Assembly (NCBI GenBank): GCA_963760375.1
Contig: CAVXCS010000001.1
Coordinates: 248,001 to 312,000 of the forward strand
Direction: 5' to 3'
DNA from: Pelagihabitans sp963760375
GTDB taxonomy: Bacteria > Bacteroidota > Bacteroidia > Flavobacteriales > Flavobacteriaceae
Length of the DNA stretch: 64,000 bases
The position numbers were made by a program, and so were the translations under genes. A model generated the notes under the pieces. The model made no database searches. It saw only the letters and a program-made list of their open reading frames with translations, and was not told the DNA's origin. Shown here piece after piece: positions 16,022-25,144 of the stretch. Position 1 is the stretch's first letter. Every line of letters starts with the position of its first letter.

Positions 16022-16249
16022 ATGACCTTAAAAAAAGTATTGATAGCCCCCTTTGTAGCGTTGGTACGATTTTATCAGCTTGCCATTTCTCCTTATACCC
16101 CCTCCTCTTGTCGATATACCCCCACCTGTTCGCAATATACGCTGGAGGCCCTAAAAAAATATGGGCTTTTCAAGGGGGGTTGGCTGGCGCTGAAACGGAT
16201 TTTCAGTTGCAATCCATGGGGCGGTAAAGGCTATGATCCGGTACCCTGA
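16022..16249 (+). CDS. yidD: Membrane protein insertion efficiency factor YidD
   Basis: 75 residues with the family pattern: a hydrophobic N-terminal helix (VLIAPFVALVRFYQLAISP), then the Cys-containing core SSCRYTPTCSQYTLEALKKYG, the GGWLALKRIFSCNPWG segment and the C-terminal GYDPVP. The protein is associated with the inner membrane and assists YidC-dependent insertion. It lies upstream of lgt, another envelope biogenesis gene, with a short gap carrying a promoter-like element. Confidence 0.95.
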   Translation: MTLKKVLIAPFVALVRFYQLAISPYTPSSCRYTPTCSQYTLEALKKYGLFKGGWLALKRIFSCNPWGGKGYDPVP

Positions 16250-16335
16250 TATTAGGGCGACGAAATACCAAAACCTCTTCGGTTACAATTTCAAATACTC
16301 TTCTTGGCATACCCAGTACTTTGAGCTAAATACTT

Positions 16336-16343
16336 ATCTTAGC
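16336..16343 (+). promoter_or_regulatory. Candidate -7 element of lgt
   Basis: TATCTTAG, 16 bp before the lgt ATG. A TTTG at 16320-16323 is too close (12 bp) to be a standard -33. Confidence 0.3.
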
Positions 16344-16359
16344 CCCCAAATCATTTCAA

Positions 16360-17322
16360 ATGTATTTTTTAGGCTTTACCTGGAACCCGAACGAAACCTT
16401 GTTCAAAATCGGTTTTTTGCAGATCAAATATTACAACCTTCTTTGGATATTGGCCTTCGCCGTAGGTTGGTTCATCATGAAACGCATCTTCACCCAGGAA
16501 AAAAAGACGGTCGAACAACTCGATTCGCTCTTTATTTATACGGTTTTGGCCACGATGTTGGGGGCCAGGCTGGGTCATGTGATCTTTTACGACTGGGCCT
16601 ATTATAAGAACCATTTACTGGAAATTTTGTTGCCGATCAGGGAAAGTGTCGAGGGAACGCTTTTTGGATTTATACCCGGTTATGAATTTACCGGGTTTAC
16701 GGGACTTGCAAGCCATGGGGCCACCATAGGGGTGATCATCGGCATGTACCTCTACACCAGGAAGTTTCCCGAATTTAAAATGTTGTGGATTTTGGACAGA
16801 ATGGTGATCCCCTTCGCCATCGGCGCCTTCTTTGTGCGTTTGGGGAATTTTTTCAACTCCGAGATCAACGGGAAGGTCACCGACGAATCCTTTGTTTTTG
16901 CCACGCGATTTATCAGGGATTCCGATGACATGCACCCTTCAAAAGCATTGGGCGTTACTAAGGAACAAACGGTGAACGCGGCTTATGATGCCATTGAAAA
17001 CAACCCCCAATTTTCGGAATATCTCGCCCAAATACCTTACAGACATCCAGCACAGTTATATGAAGGGGTCTGCTATATCTTTGTTTTTCTGATCCTTTAT
17101 TTTCTCTACTGGAAAACAGATAAGAAAGACAAACAGGGCTATCTATTCGGACTGTTTCTAGTACTCCTATGGACCATCCGTTTCTTTGTGGAATTCGTCA
17201 AGAAAAGCCAAGGTGGCTTTGAAGAGACCCTCGGACTGCTATCTACCGGTCAATGGTTAAGCATTCCGTTCATTTTGATCGGGCTGTATTTCATGTTCAG
17301 GCCAACGGCAAGTAATCAATAA
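16360..17322 (+). CDS. lgt: Prolipoprotein diacylglyceryl transferase
   Basis: 320 residues, about seven membrane helices. It transfers diacylglycerol from phosphatidylglycerol to the lipobox Cys of prolipoproteins. Family motifs are present: LGARLGHVIFYDW near residue 65-77, the SHGATIG segment around residue 120, and the Lgt signature RLGNFFNSEINGK at about 160-172. The C-terminal part carries the YRHPAQLYEG segment with a conserved His, then RFFVEFVKKSQ. This enzyme would modify the lipoproteins predicted in this window (for example at 3407, 7300 and 32223). The DUF192 gene follows closely. Confidence 0.96.
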   Translation: MYFLGFTWNPNETLFKIGFLQIKYYNLLWILAFAVGWFIMKRIFTQEKKTVEQLDSLFIYTVLATMLGARLGHVIFYDWAYYKNHLLEILLPIRESVEGTLFGFIPGYEFTGFTGLASHGATIGVIIGMYLYTRKFPEFKMLWILDRMVIPFAIGAFFVRLGNFFNSEINGKVTDESFVFATRFIRDSDDMHPSKALGVTKEQTVNAAYDAIENNPQFSEYLAQIPYRHPAQLYEGVCYIFVFLILYFLYWKTDKKDKQGYLFGLFLVLLWTIRFFVEFVKKSQGGFEETLGLLSTGQWLSIPFILIGLYFMFRPTASNQ

Positions 17323-17377
17323 GGAGTTTGGTATGGACCGTGGTCCGAAGACCGACCATTGCATTATCATTAAAAAC

Positions 17378-17869
17378 ATGATCAAAGTCTTTAATCGAAT
17401 TGTATTTATACTGATTCTCTTGTCGGTCGTTCTATCCTGCAAGGAGAATTCGAAACAGGCCATCAAGACCGAGGCCATCGTTTTTCAAAAGGAAGGGGAA
17501 CTTTCTTTTTTCCGGCAAAAGGTCGATACGGTGATCACCAGGCTGGACATTGAGATTGCCGACAGTGATTACGAAACACAGACCGGATTGATGTACCGAA
17601 GTTCCATGGCCGACAAACAGGGCATGCTCTTTATATTCCCCAACGAAGCCATGCACGCTTTCTATATGAAGAACACCGAATTTCCACTTGACCTTATCTT
17701 TATCAAGGCAGACCTCGGCATCGCCAGTTTTCAGGAAAATACCCAGCCTTTCAGCGAAGACGGCCTTTCCTCCAAGGTCCCCGTGCAATATGTACTGGAA
17801 GTCAATGCGGGATTGGTGCAACAATGGGGCCTTGAAATCGGTGACAAAATTAATTTCACAAAGGATTGA
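17378..17869 (+). CDS. DUF192 family lipoprotein
   Basis: 163 residues from the ATG at 17378, preferred over 17333 because it begins MIKVFNRIVFILILLSVVLSC, a lipoprotein signal with lipobox VLSC (Cys21). The rest is one DUF192 domain: LDIEIADSDYETQTGLMYRSSM, then the signature GMLFIFPNEAMHAFYMKNTEFPLDLIFI, and the closing VPVQYVLEVNAGLVQQWGLEIGDKI. Function is unknown for the family. It lies 55 bp downstream of lgt and may be co-transcribed. Confidence 0.88.
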   Translation: MIKVFNRIVFILILLSVVLSCKENSKQAIKTEAIVFQKEGELSFFRQKVDTVITRLDIEIADSDYETQTGLMYRSSMADKQGMLFIFPNEAMHAFYMKNTEFPLDLIFIKADLGIASFQENTQPFSEDGLSSKVPVQYVLEVNAGLVQQWGLEIGDKINFTKD

Positions 17870-17953
17870 TCGGGATTGATTTGTTCTTAGACCGAATGGC
17901 TATATAAGGATTGTACATTCGAAAAATGCATCAAACCCATTTCAAACTCACTT

Positions 17954-17967
17954 TATTTGATCAAATA
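17954..17967. promoter_or_regulatory. 14-bp perfect palindrome, candidate operator
   Basis: TATTTGATCAAATA is an exact inverted repeat with centre TGATCA, 19 bp before the ATG of the ABC ATPase gene. No protein is known to bind it; the operator role is inference. Confidence 0.35.
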
Positions 17968-17986
17968 GAATTATCCATCATCTCCC

Positions 17987-19222
17987 ATGACCAAAAAATT
18001 GCATTGTGCCATTTTTATCGACAACCGATCGGACAAGGGCCATCTTCTGGAGTCGCTTTTGGACGGTGATCCTCCATTGGGATTTGATGCTCTAAAGGGA
18101 TTAAAAGGTGTCCTTTTCTCCAAAATCGCCTTGGAAACGTTCATGGAAGAAGAGGAACGGCACGATACCAAAATACTCACTGAAAATAAAGGCAGAAACC
18201 TCAAAACCTTTTCGAGCGGGGAACAGAAAAAAGCGCTGCTGCGTTATATTCTTGGTGCTGACCCCGATTATATCGTGCTCGACAACCCCTTCGATAATTT
18301 GGACGTCGAATCTCAGGCCGATCTCAAGAAACGACTTGAAGTGATCGGCAAAAGCACGGCCCTGATCCAGGTCATCAGCCGCAGTACGGACTTGCTGCCC
18401 TTCATTACGAAATTTGCCAGGCTGGAGGAACGGGAACTGGTTTTTATCGACCAAAACGAGGCCCTTCGACCGATTGCCTTTCAACACTTCAAGGGCAAGA
18501 TACCCAAAGCGTTGAGCATTCCGGAATTTTCAGGAGAAGTACTGATCGAACTCAAGGCTGTCAATGTCGCTTACGAAGGGAAACCCATTCTCCATCAGAT
18601 CGATTGGGTCATCAAAAAAGGCGATTTTTGGGAGCTCAGGGGAAAGAACGGTAGCGGGAAAACAACCCTTTTATCAATGATCACAGGGGAAAACCCAAAA
18701 GGATATGGGCAGGAACTCTTTATTTTTGGGAGGAAAAAAGGAAGTGGGGAAAGCGTTTGGGACATCAAAAAAAACATCGGCTATTTTACCCCATCGATGA
18801 CCGATAAGTTCACCGGTTATCATTCGGTGGAGCATATGGTGATCAGTGGCCTGACCGACTCCATTGGCCTCTATGTGCAACCTACCGAGGCTCAAGTGCG
18901 TTTGGCCGGGGAATGGCTGCAATTGATTCGGATGTGGCATTTAAGATCTGCCTTGTACCACGACCTGAGCATGGGCCAGAAACGTTTGTTGATGTGCATC
19001 AGGGCAATGATCAAGCATCCCGTACTGTTGATTTTGGATGAACCCACTGCCGGACTCGACGATGAAAGTGCCGATCTCTTCGTGGCACTGGTCAATAAGT
19101 TTTCCAAGGAAAGCAACACCGCCATCATCTTCGTGTCGCACCGAAAGGAACCTGGATTGCGGCCCCAACGCGTCTATGAATTGGAAATGACCCAACATGG
19201 ATCATTGGGCAAGTCCATATAA
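17987..19222 (+). CDS. Tandem ABC ATPase (ModF/PhrA-like) with degenerate first half
   Basis: 411 residues with two ABC-ATPase halves and no membrane part. The first half (about 1-165) has a signature-like TFSSGEQKKALL and a Walker-B-like DYIVLDNPFDNLD, but no GxxxxGK(S/T) Walker A, and the usual catalytic Glu after Walker B is Asn. The second half is intact: Walker A GKNGSGKTT at about 220-228, signature HDLSMGQKRLLM, Walker B VLLILDEPTAGLD and the switch His in FVSHR. The layout matches soluble tandem ATPases such as ModF/PhrA, whose role is unclear. A palindrome lies just upstream and a bidirectional terminator follows. Confidence 0.82.
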   Translation: MTKKLHCAIFIDNRSDKGHLLESLLDGDPPLGFDALKGLKGVLFSKIALETFMEEEERHDTKILTENKGRNLKTFSSGEQKKALLRYILGADPDYIVLDNPFDNLDVESQADLKKRLEVIGKSTALIQVISRSTDLLPFITKFARLEERELVFIDQNEALRPIAFQHFKGKIPKALSIPEFSGEVLIELKAVNVAYEGKPILHQIDWVIKKGDFWELRGKNGSGKTTLLSMITGENPKGYGQELFIFGRKKGSGESVWDIKKNIGYFTPSMTDKFTGYHSVEHMVISGLTDSIGLYVQPTEAQVRLAGEWLQLIRMWHLRSALYHDLSMGQKRLLMCIRAMIKHPVLLILDEPTAGLDDESADLFVALVNKFSKESNTAIIFVSHRKEPGLRPQRVYELEMTQHGSLGKSI

Positions 19223-19264
19223 AAAGCCGCTGTTTCGGACTCATGTCCATAACAGCGGCTTTCA
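19222..19264. terminator. Bidirectional terminator between the ABC ATPase gene and secDF
   Basis: Stem AGCCGCTGTT (19225-19234) with AACAGCGGCT (19251-19260), loop of 16 bases, with A-run on the left and T-rich right flank. It can end both converging genes. Confidence 0.85.
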
Positions 19265-19276
19265 GTTTAATCTATT

Positions 19277-22270
19277 CTATACCTTGGCCTTGGCCATTGA
19301 TTTCGGTTTTTCCTTCACCGGAGAAGTCACGCTTTTCTTCAAAGTGTCATACATCACCGGGGTGGCGATGAACAAGGATGAATAGGTACCTACAACGATT
19401 CCGATGATCATTGCGAACATAAAGCCCCTTAACGATTCTCCCCCAAAAATGAAGATGGCCAACAATACTACCAAGGTGGTAAGCGAGGTGTTCAAGGTCC
19501 TGCCCAACGTACTGTTCAAGGCGAGGTTGGTATTCTCCCCGGCTTTCCATCCCTTTTCATTGATGATTTCCCGGATTCGGTCGAAAACGACCACGGTATC
19601 GTTCAAGGAGTAACCGATTACCGTAAGGATTGCGGCGATAAAGGCCTGATCGATCTCCATGTTGAAAGGCATTATTTTGCCGAACAGCGAAAAGATGCCC
19701 AGTACGATCAACACATCGTGCAGTACCGCGGCCACGGCGCCCAAAGAGAACTGCCATTTTCGGAAACGCAACAGGATGTACAGGAACACCACGGCCAAAG
19801 ATCCGATGATGGCCAAAAAGGCGTTGTTCTTGATATCATCGGCGATGGTTGGGCCTACTTTGACAGATTGCAGGATTCCGATCGAATTTTCCCCGTCTCC
19901 GGTGATGAAATCGGCCTTGGTCATACCATCGGGCAATAATTTTTGAAGTGACGTGAATAGTTTATCCTGTATTTCATTATCAACCTCTATGCCCTCCACG
20001 TCTACTTTGTAAGGCGTGGTCACTTTGATCTGATTGGCTTCCCCGTAGGTTTTCACTCCGGTGCCACTTCCGAAAACAGTGTTCAGTTCAGAAGCGATTT
20101 CAGAAGGATTGACCTCTTTTTCAAATCGGATCTGATAGGTCCTCCCCCCGACAAAATCCACCCCTTGTTGCAGTCCTTGCCCGAAGAAAAGGGAATAAAG
20201 GCCGATCAATACCAAGGTGGTCGAAAACACATAGGCGATTTTCCGCTTGCTCAAGAAATCGATATTGATATTTTTAAAGAGGTCCTTGGTCAAGGAAGTC
20301 GTGAAATCGAGCCTTCTTGTTTTTCCGCTCAAGTACCAATCAACCAATAACCTGGTGATGAATATGGCGGTGAACAAGGAGGTAAGGATACCGATCAACA
20401 GGGTGGTCGCAAAACCTTTGATCGGTCCGGAACCAAAAACGAACAGGATGATGGCCGTAAGACCTGTGGTGATGTTGGCATCCAAGATCGAGGAGAGCGC
20501 ATTGCTGAAACCGTCTGCCACGGCCTGCGATTTTCCTTTGCCCTTGGCCAGTTCTTCTTTGATACGTTCGAAGATTAGCACGTTCGCATCGACCGACATA
20601 CCAATGGTCAAAACGATACCCGCTATGCCTGGAAGGGTGAGTACCGCACCAAGACTGGTGAGTACCCCGAATATCAATAAAATGTTGAGCAACAGGGCGG
20701 TATCGGCAAAAATACCTGCCTTTCCATAATAGAATACCATCCATAAAAGCACGATCGCCATAGCGATCAGAAACGAGGCGAAACCACTATCGATCGCCTC
20801 TTGGCCCAGGGAAGGACCAACAATTTCCGATTGGATGATTTCTGCGGAAGCTGGCAATTTACCGGCCCTCAAAACATTTGAAATATCCTTGGTCTCGTTT
20901 ATGGTAAAATTACCGGTGATTTCTGAACGCCCACCTGAAATCGGACCTGAGGATACCCCAGGTGCGGTATATACCTTGTTGTCCAATACGATGGCGATAC
21001 CGGTTTGGTTGTTATAGGCATCTCCCGTTAATTTTTCCCACTCCTTTGCCCCTTTGGTGTTCATGGTCATCGATACGGCCGGCTTGCCCCCAAGGTCGAA
21101 ATCGTCCCTTGCGTCACTGACCACATCGCCACTGATCCTCGGCTCGGCTTCCCGGTTCGATTTTAGGGCATAAAGCTCCACGATTTCAGAACCCTCTGCA
21201 GGTCGTTCCCAAACAAATTTCACGAACTGTAGGTCTGCTGGCAACAACCTTCGAATTTCCTTCATTCTGAGGTAACGGCCCACTTCGGCGGAATCCTTGA
21301 TCGCAGTGATGCCCACCGCATAACTGGGGGCGCCGAGCTGAAACTTGTCGAAAAGTGGGTTTACTTGTTTGCTGAGATCCAAGGAGTCTTGGGAAACATC
21401 GGAGAGCAAAGAGTCGATTTCCGATTCTTGTTTGACCGGTACCGACGCACTATCGATCGTTACCAAGGATTTTAATGCTTCGTTGGCCTGAAAGAAGAAA
21501 CCTTGCAGCTCTTGGTTATCGGGCCTATAGGTTTCCCAGAATTCCAATTGGGCAGTACTTGACAACAAGCTCTGGGCCCTGGTAATATCCCTGGCTCCCG
21601 GAAGTTCCACTAAAATTCTCCCTGAAGTACCTTCTCTTTGGATATTGGGCTGGGTAACCCCGAAACCATCGATCCGTTCACGGAGTACTTCAAAGGCCGA
21701 AACGACCGATTCATCTATTTTTTTACGAATGACTTGTTTGACCTCATCATCGGTCATATTTGAATTTACATCACCCTCAAGGCTTCGGGTATAGAAAATG
21801 TCTGGAGTGGCCAATTTGGTATCTCCCTTGATCTTATCGAATGCCTCAAAAAACAGATCAACATAGTTGTCGGTGCTGCTTTTGGAAGCCACGTCGGCAT
21901 CGGCCAGCGCCTTGTTGAAAATCGGATTTTTGGTATTGTTGGCCAGGCCCTTGAGAATGTCTTTCACCGAAATTTGAAGGGTTACGTTGATTCCCCCCTT
22001 AAGATCCAGACCTTTGTTCAGCTCCTTTTTCTTTGCATCGTTATAGCTGGTATACCCCAAAATTGAATTGTCGCCTATGGAATCAAGATATTTGGCTTCC
22101 AGCCCTTCCCTTTTGGAAACATAGCCTTCCTCAGTATCGGAAATTTCGGATTGGGCAAAGGTCTTTGCCTCATTTTCAACCTTGCTGGTGACAAAAGTAT
22201 AGGATAGTTGATAGATACTCACTAGCCCGAACAAGAGGGCAAAAAGCTTTATAAGTCCTTTATTCTGCAT
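19277..22270 (-). CDS. secDF: Protein translocase subunit SecDF (fused)
   Basis: 997 residues, SecD and SecF in one chain as usual in Bacteroidota. It uses the proton gradient to pull proteins through SecYEG. The SecD half begins with a membrane helix, has the conserved GLDLKGGINVTL segment near residue 90, a large periplasmic domain (about 110-510) and the transmembrane motif SVDANVLIFERIKEE. The SecF half starts around 660 (NIDFLSKRKIAYVFS), with QGVDFVGGRTYQIRF and the matching motif GYSLNDTVVVFDRIREI. The periplasmic part is longer than in E. coli SecD, typical for the phylum. Read from its own promoter; mdh lies upstream behind a terminator. Confidence 0.97.
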   Translation of the reverse strand: MQNKGLIKLFALLFGLVSIYQLSYTFVTSKVENEAKTFAQSEISDTEEGYVSKREGLEAKYLDSIGDNSILGYTSYNDAKKKELNKGLDLKGGINVTLQISVKDILKGLANNTKNPIFNKALADADVASKSSTDNYVDLFFEAFDKIKGDTKLATPDIFYTRSLEGDVNSNMTDDEVKQVIRKKIDESVVSAFEVLRERIDGFGVTQPNIQREGTSGRILVELPGARDITRAQSLLSSTAQLEFWETYRPDNQELQGFFFQANEALKSLVTIDSASVPVKQESEIDSLLSDVSQDSLDLSKQVNPLFDKFQLGAPSYAVGITAIKDSAEVGRYLRMKEIRRLLPADLQFVKFVWERPAEGSEIVELYALKSNREAEPRISGDVVSDARDDFDLGGKPAVSMTMNTKGAKEWEKLTGDAYNNQTGIAIVLDNKVYTAPGVSSGPISGGRSEITGNFTINETKDISNVLRAGKLPASAEIIQSEIVGPSLGQEAIDSGFASFLIAMAIVLLWMVFYYGKAGIFADTALLLNILLIFGVLTSLGAVLTLPGIAGIVLTIGMSVDANVLIFERIKEELAKGKGKSQAVADGFSNALSSILDANITTGLTAIILFVFGSGPIKGFATTLLIGILTSLFTAIFITRLLVDWYLSGKTRRLDFTTSLTKDLFKNINIDFLSKRKIAYVFSTTLVLIGLYSLFFGQGLQQGVDFVGGRTYQIRFEKEVNPSEIASELNTVFGSGTGVKTYGEANQIKVTTPYKVDVEGIEVDNEIQDKLFTSLQKLLPDGMTKADFITGDGENSIGILQSVKVGPTIADDIKNNAFLAIIGSLAVVFLYILLRFRKWQFSLGAVAAVLHDVLIVLGIFSLFGKIMPFNMEIDQAFIAAILTVIGYSLNDTVVVFDRIREIINEKGWKAGENTNLALNSTLGRTLNTSLTTLVVLLAIFIFGGESLRGFMFAMIIGIVVGTYSSLFIATPVMYDTLKKSVTSPVKEKPKSMAKAKV

Positions 22271-22310
22271 GGGTTACATATATTAATTCGATGCTTTTTC
22301 TAACAGCGTG

Positions 22311-22343
22311 CAAATATATGATATTCCCATAGGATTTGACAAT
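22311..22343 (-). promoter_or_regulatory. secDF promoter
   Basis: Minus strand: ATTG at 22340-22343, 21 bp spacer, then an exact -7 element TATATTTG at 22311-22318. The -7 lies 40 bp upstream of the ATG. Confidence 0.55.
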
Positions 22344-22365
22344 ATATTTACCAGTTAATGTAAAA

Positions 22366-22398
22366 TCGAAAGGGCATCCTACCTTGGTAAGATGCCCT
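22366..22398 (-). terminator. Intrinsic terminator of mdh
   Basis: Stem AGGGCATC (22371-22378) with GATGCCCT (22391-22398), followed on the minus strand by TTTCGATTTT. It lies 25 bp after the mdh stop. Confidence 0.7.
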
Positions 22399-22422
22399 TG
22401 GTCTAATTGGGTTGAAGCCGAT

Positions 22423-23349
22423 TTATACCGCCAACAAGGCGTTGGTCTTCCTTACCCCTTCAGCGCTTTCCTTCATCTTGGCCTTTTCCGCATCACTAAG
22501 GGGAACGTTCACGATTTTCTCGATGCCATTTCGCCCAAGAACCACGGGAACCCCTATACAGATATCTTTCAATCCGTATTCTCCTTCGAGCATCACGGAA
22601 CAGGGAAACAATTTTTTCTGGTCGCATGCAATGGCCTGGACCAAGGCCGATACCGCTGCTCCGGGGGCATACCACGCACTGGTCCCCAAGAGTGAGGTAA
22701 GGGTTGCCCCGCCTACTTTGGTCTCTTCGGCCACCTGATTCAAACGGTCTTTTGACAAGAACTCGGAAACCCTGATGCTGTTTCGGGTAGCGTGCGAAGT
22801 CAAGGGTACCATTCCCGTATCGCTATGCCCTCCGATGACCATGCCATCAACATCGGAAATCGGTGCTTCAAGCGCCTCGGCCAATCTGTACTTGAAACGT
22901 GCGCTATCGAGGGCCCCGCCCATCCCTATGATCCTGTGCTTTGGCAGTTTGGTCGACTTGTGTACCAGGTAGGCCATGGTATCCATCGGATTGCTCACCA
23001 CGATCACGATCACATTGGGAGAATGTTTGATCAAACTGGAAGCCACCATTTTGACAATGCCCGCATTGATGCCGATCAATTCTTCCCTGGTCATCCCCGG
23101 TTTTCTTGGTATTCCTGAGGTAATTACCGCAATATCGCTTCCGGCCGTTTTGGAATAGTCATTGGTTATCCCTGTGATTTTGGTATCGAAACCATTTAGG
23201 GAAGCGCATTGCATCAAGTCCATGGCCTTGCCTTCGGCATAACCTTCCTTAATATCCAACAGTACCACTTCCGATGCGAAATTCTTAATGGCGATATACT
23301 CGGCACAACTGGCACCAACGGCTCCCGCCCCTACTACGGTAATTTTCAT
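22423..23349 (-). CDS. mdh: Malate dehydrogenase
   Basis: 308 residues, NAD-dependent malate/oxaloacetate interconversion in the TCA cycle. A Rossmann motif opens the protein (VVGAGAVGASCAEYIA), followed by the acidic LLDIKEG that selects NAD. The substrate-binding loop with Arg is GIPRKPGMTREELI. NPMDTMAYL follows, then the catalytic His in GGHSDTGMVPL. This is the LDH-like type of MDH common in Bacteroidota, and its length is normal. Monocistronic, with a terminator after and a promoter-like element before it. Confidence 0.96.
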   Translation of the reverse strand: MKITVVGAGAVGASCAEYIAIKNFASEVVLLDIKEGYAEGKAMDLMQCASLNGFDTKITGITNDYSKTAGSDIAVITSGIPRKPGMTREELIGINAGIVKMVASSLIKHSPNVIVIVVSNPMDTMAYLVHKSTKLPKHRIIGMGGALDSARFKYRLAEALEAPISDVDGMVIGGHSDTGMVPLTSHATRNSIRVSEFLSKDRLNQVAEETKVGGATLTSLLGTSAWYAPGAAVSALVQAIACDQKKLFPCSVMLEGEYGLKDICIGVPVVLGRNGIEKIVNVPLSDAEKAKMKESAEGVRKTNALLAV

Positions 23350-23395
23350 AAGTATGATTTTTATTTATTGTTTGTTGTTCTTTTATAATGGAGGC

Positions 23396-23403
23396 TAAAA
23401 TTA
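23396..23403 (-). promoter_or_regulatory. Candidate mdh -7 element
   Basis: TAATTTTA on the minus strand, one base off consensus, 46 bp upstream of the mdh ATG. Confidence 0.3.
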
Positions 23404-23611
23404 AACATTCTTTGTTAAAAAGCGCTGGATTGCAGCTACATTAATGAAGAACCGGGCCGACTTTTTTTGCCATGGCCAAAACACGGTGTTGTTAAAAAAC
23501 ACTGCCGTTCAACGAAGAAAAGCGAATTAAGTTACCGTACATCGAATTCTCACAATACAGCCAATTCCCTTTCGTTAGTTAAAATAGTCCCTAATCTAAT
23601 TACCCTACATC

Positions 23612-23989
23612 ATGAAAAAGCTCATGTCGTTAATGGCCATCATCGCAATTGTTACGGCAAGCCATTGTTCCCGTGTACCGGAAAACAACGATCCGATCAT
23701 CGGGATCTGGGAGAACGTGGAATTGAAATCGATCGGGCAGACCGAAAAACAGACCGTCGCGCAGGAATGGATTTTTAATGATGCCTATCTGGGCCGTTAC
23801 CATCAGCGACAAAACAATGAATTGACGATCAAGACCGATTTCAAATGGACCGAAGACAGTGGTGTTTATACCATCTCCTATCCAGGAACCGATCTTCCGA
23901 GTCAATTGGTCTCCATGCAACAGACACCGGAAGGGGACATGCTAAAGGACAACGAGGATCAAGTCATAGCAATCCGCAACGCGGACTAA
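23612..23989 (+). CDS. Small exported protein, possibly lipocalin-like
   Basis: 125 residues. A hydrophobic N-terminus MKKLMSLMAIIAIVTASHCS suggests export. The Cys at 19 is preceded by His, which does not fit a normal lipobox, so lipid anchoring is doubtful. The mature part begins with the pattern IIGIWENVELKS, typical of lipocalin-like or stress-response beta-barrel proteins (a Gly-x-Trp near the start), and alternates short strands to the end. No family can be assigned with confidence. The gene stands alone between divergent mdh and convergent DUF6588, with its own terminator. Confidence 0.65.
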   Translation: MKKLMSLMAIIAIVTASHCSRVPENNDPIIGIWENVELKSIGQTEKQTVAQEWIFNDAYLGRYHQRQNNELTIKTDFKWTEDSGVYTISYPGTDLPSQLVSMQQTPEGDMLKDNEDQVIAIRNAD

Positions 23990-24006
23990 GAAAATTAACC
24001 CAATAT

Positions 24007-24043
24007 AAAAGGCCGCAATCTGAATCGATTGCGGCCTTTTTTT
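24007..24043. terminator. Bidirectional terminator between the small exported protein and DUF6588 genes
   Basis: Stem AGGCCGCAATC (24010-24020) with GATTGCGGCCT (24027-24037), loop TGAATC, then eight T on the plus side and an A-run upstream. Confidence 0.85.
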
Positions 24044-24061
24044 ATTGTTTTTTTCGACGTT

Positions 24062-25075
24062 TTACCTAAAGCCAAAGTTGATTCCCACGGAGAGGTTGTT
24101 GAATTCGGCAAGCGTATAGTCTGCATGCAGCCTAAAAAATCCAAGTTTTAACTTGGCGCCTATGTTCGCCCTGACTCCACTGGCATCTTTGACGACCGAG
24201 AAAGGATCTGTGTAGGTCTGTCTAAAGGGGCCGGATTGCACGGTATAGGTCCCCAGGATATCGGTGGTAGATTTCCCGGTCATGTAGCTGAGTCCCCCAT
24301 AAAAATTGATGATCGGCAACTTGGTGGAGGCCACGGCTTGAAACACCCAGGTGTCCATGACCGCATCGATTCGTTGATTTTCACCGGCGATGATATTGGT
24401 ACTGGTGAAATCGTAGGTGCCATCGAGATGGGTATAGCCGATCACTCCCGATATGGCTACCGGGAATACCTTTCCCGCCGGTAAATATTGGGTGAATTCG
24501 TGTTGGATACCGATACCGTACAGGCCGATACTGGCATCTTCCGCATTGATTTTAGGAATAAACCTTGCCTTGATCTCGGTGCCTTTTATCAACCCCACAC
24601 TGGCTTGTAGATAAGCAGATGGGATAAAATTAATGTTTTCCGAGGCGAGCCCGCTGGGCAGTTCAAACTCTTCCCGAGCGGGCACCCCAGGGGCCACTTC
24701 CCCTTCAACGAACACCCTGATCCCTTCCAATTCGCCAAGTGCACTGGAGACCGTTTTTGAAGTACTGCCATCGACAAATTGAAGATTTTCGTAATCTTCG
24801 GTATTCAGGATGAAGGTCTTTTTGTCTTCCTTGTTCCCGAACGGGCCATAATTTCCGATGATCGATATTTCAAATCCCCCGAGCGGTTTGGCCTGTCCGG
24901 AGTTATACCAGCCGTTCGAAATACTGTTCAATGCGCCTTCCGATAGCGGAGCAAGATAGGCGTTTGTATAGCGTTCCGCATCGTCAAGACCGGCGGCCAA
25001 AAGTTCATTGATGTTCGACTGAGCCCATCCATGGAATCCGGTAGCGACAATAAGTAGGAAAATTACTCTTTTCAT
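24062..25075 (-). CDS. DUF6588 family exported protein, probable outer-membrane beta-barrel
   Basis: 337 residues with signal peptide MKRVIFLLIVATGFHGWAQ cut before SNINEL. The following segment (LLAAGLDDAERYTNAYLAPLSEGALNSISNGWYNSG) is the opening I recognise for DUF6588. The rest has alternating amphipathic strands with many Gly and aromatic residues and ends in an aromatic/Arg strand (LSVGINFGFR), suggesting a small outer-membrane barrel. Function is unknown. It is transcribed toward the small exported protein gene and lies downstream of gyrB behind a terminator. Confidence 0.75.
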   Translation of the reverse strand: MKRVIFLLIVATGFHGWAQSNINELLAAGLDDAERYTNAYLAPLSEGALNSISNGWYNSGQAKPLGGFEISIIGNYGPFGNKEDKKTFILNTEDYENLQFVDGSTSKTVSSALGELEGIRVFVEGEVAPGVPAREEFELPSGLASENINFIPSAYLQASVGLIKGTEIKARFIPKINAEDASIGLYGIGIQHEFTQYLPAGKVFPVAISGVIGYTHLDGTYDFTSTNIIAGENQRIDAVMDTWVFQAVASTKLPIINFYGGLSYMTGKSTTDILGTYTVQSGPFRQTYTDPFSVVKDASGVRANIGAKLKLGFFRLHADYTLAEFNNLSVGINFGFR

Positions 25076-25096
25076 AATGTAAGTTTTTCCAAAACT

Positions 25097-25128
25097 AAAA
25101 AACCTGCATCGGGGATGCAGGTTTTTGT
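25097..25128 (-). terminator. Intrinsic terminator of gyrB
   Basis: Stem AAAAACCTGCATC (25098-25110) with GATGCAGGTTTTT (25114-25126), three-base loop, with a T-run on the minus strand. It lies 17 bp after the gyrB stop. Confidence 0.85.
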
Positions 25129-25144
25129 TGTGAAATGCCGGTTT

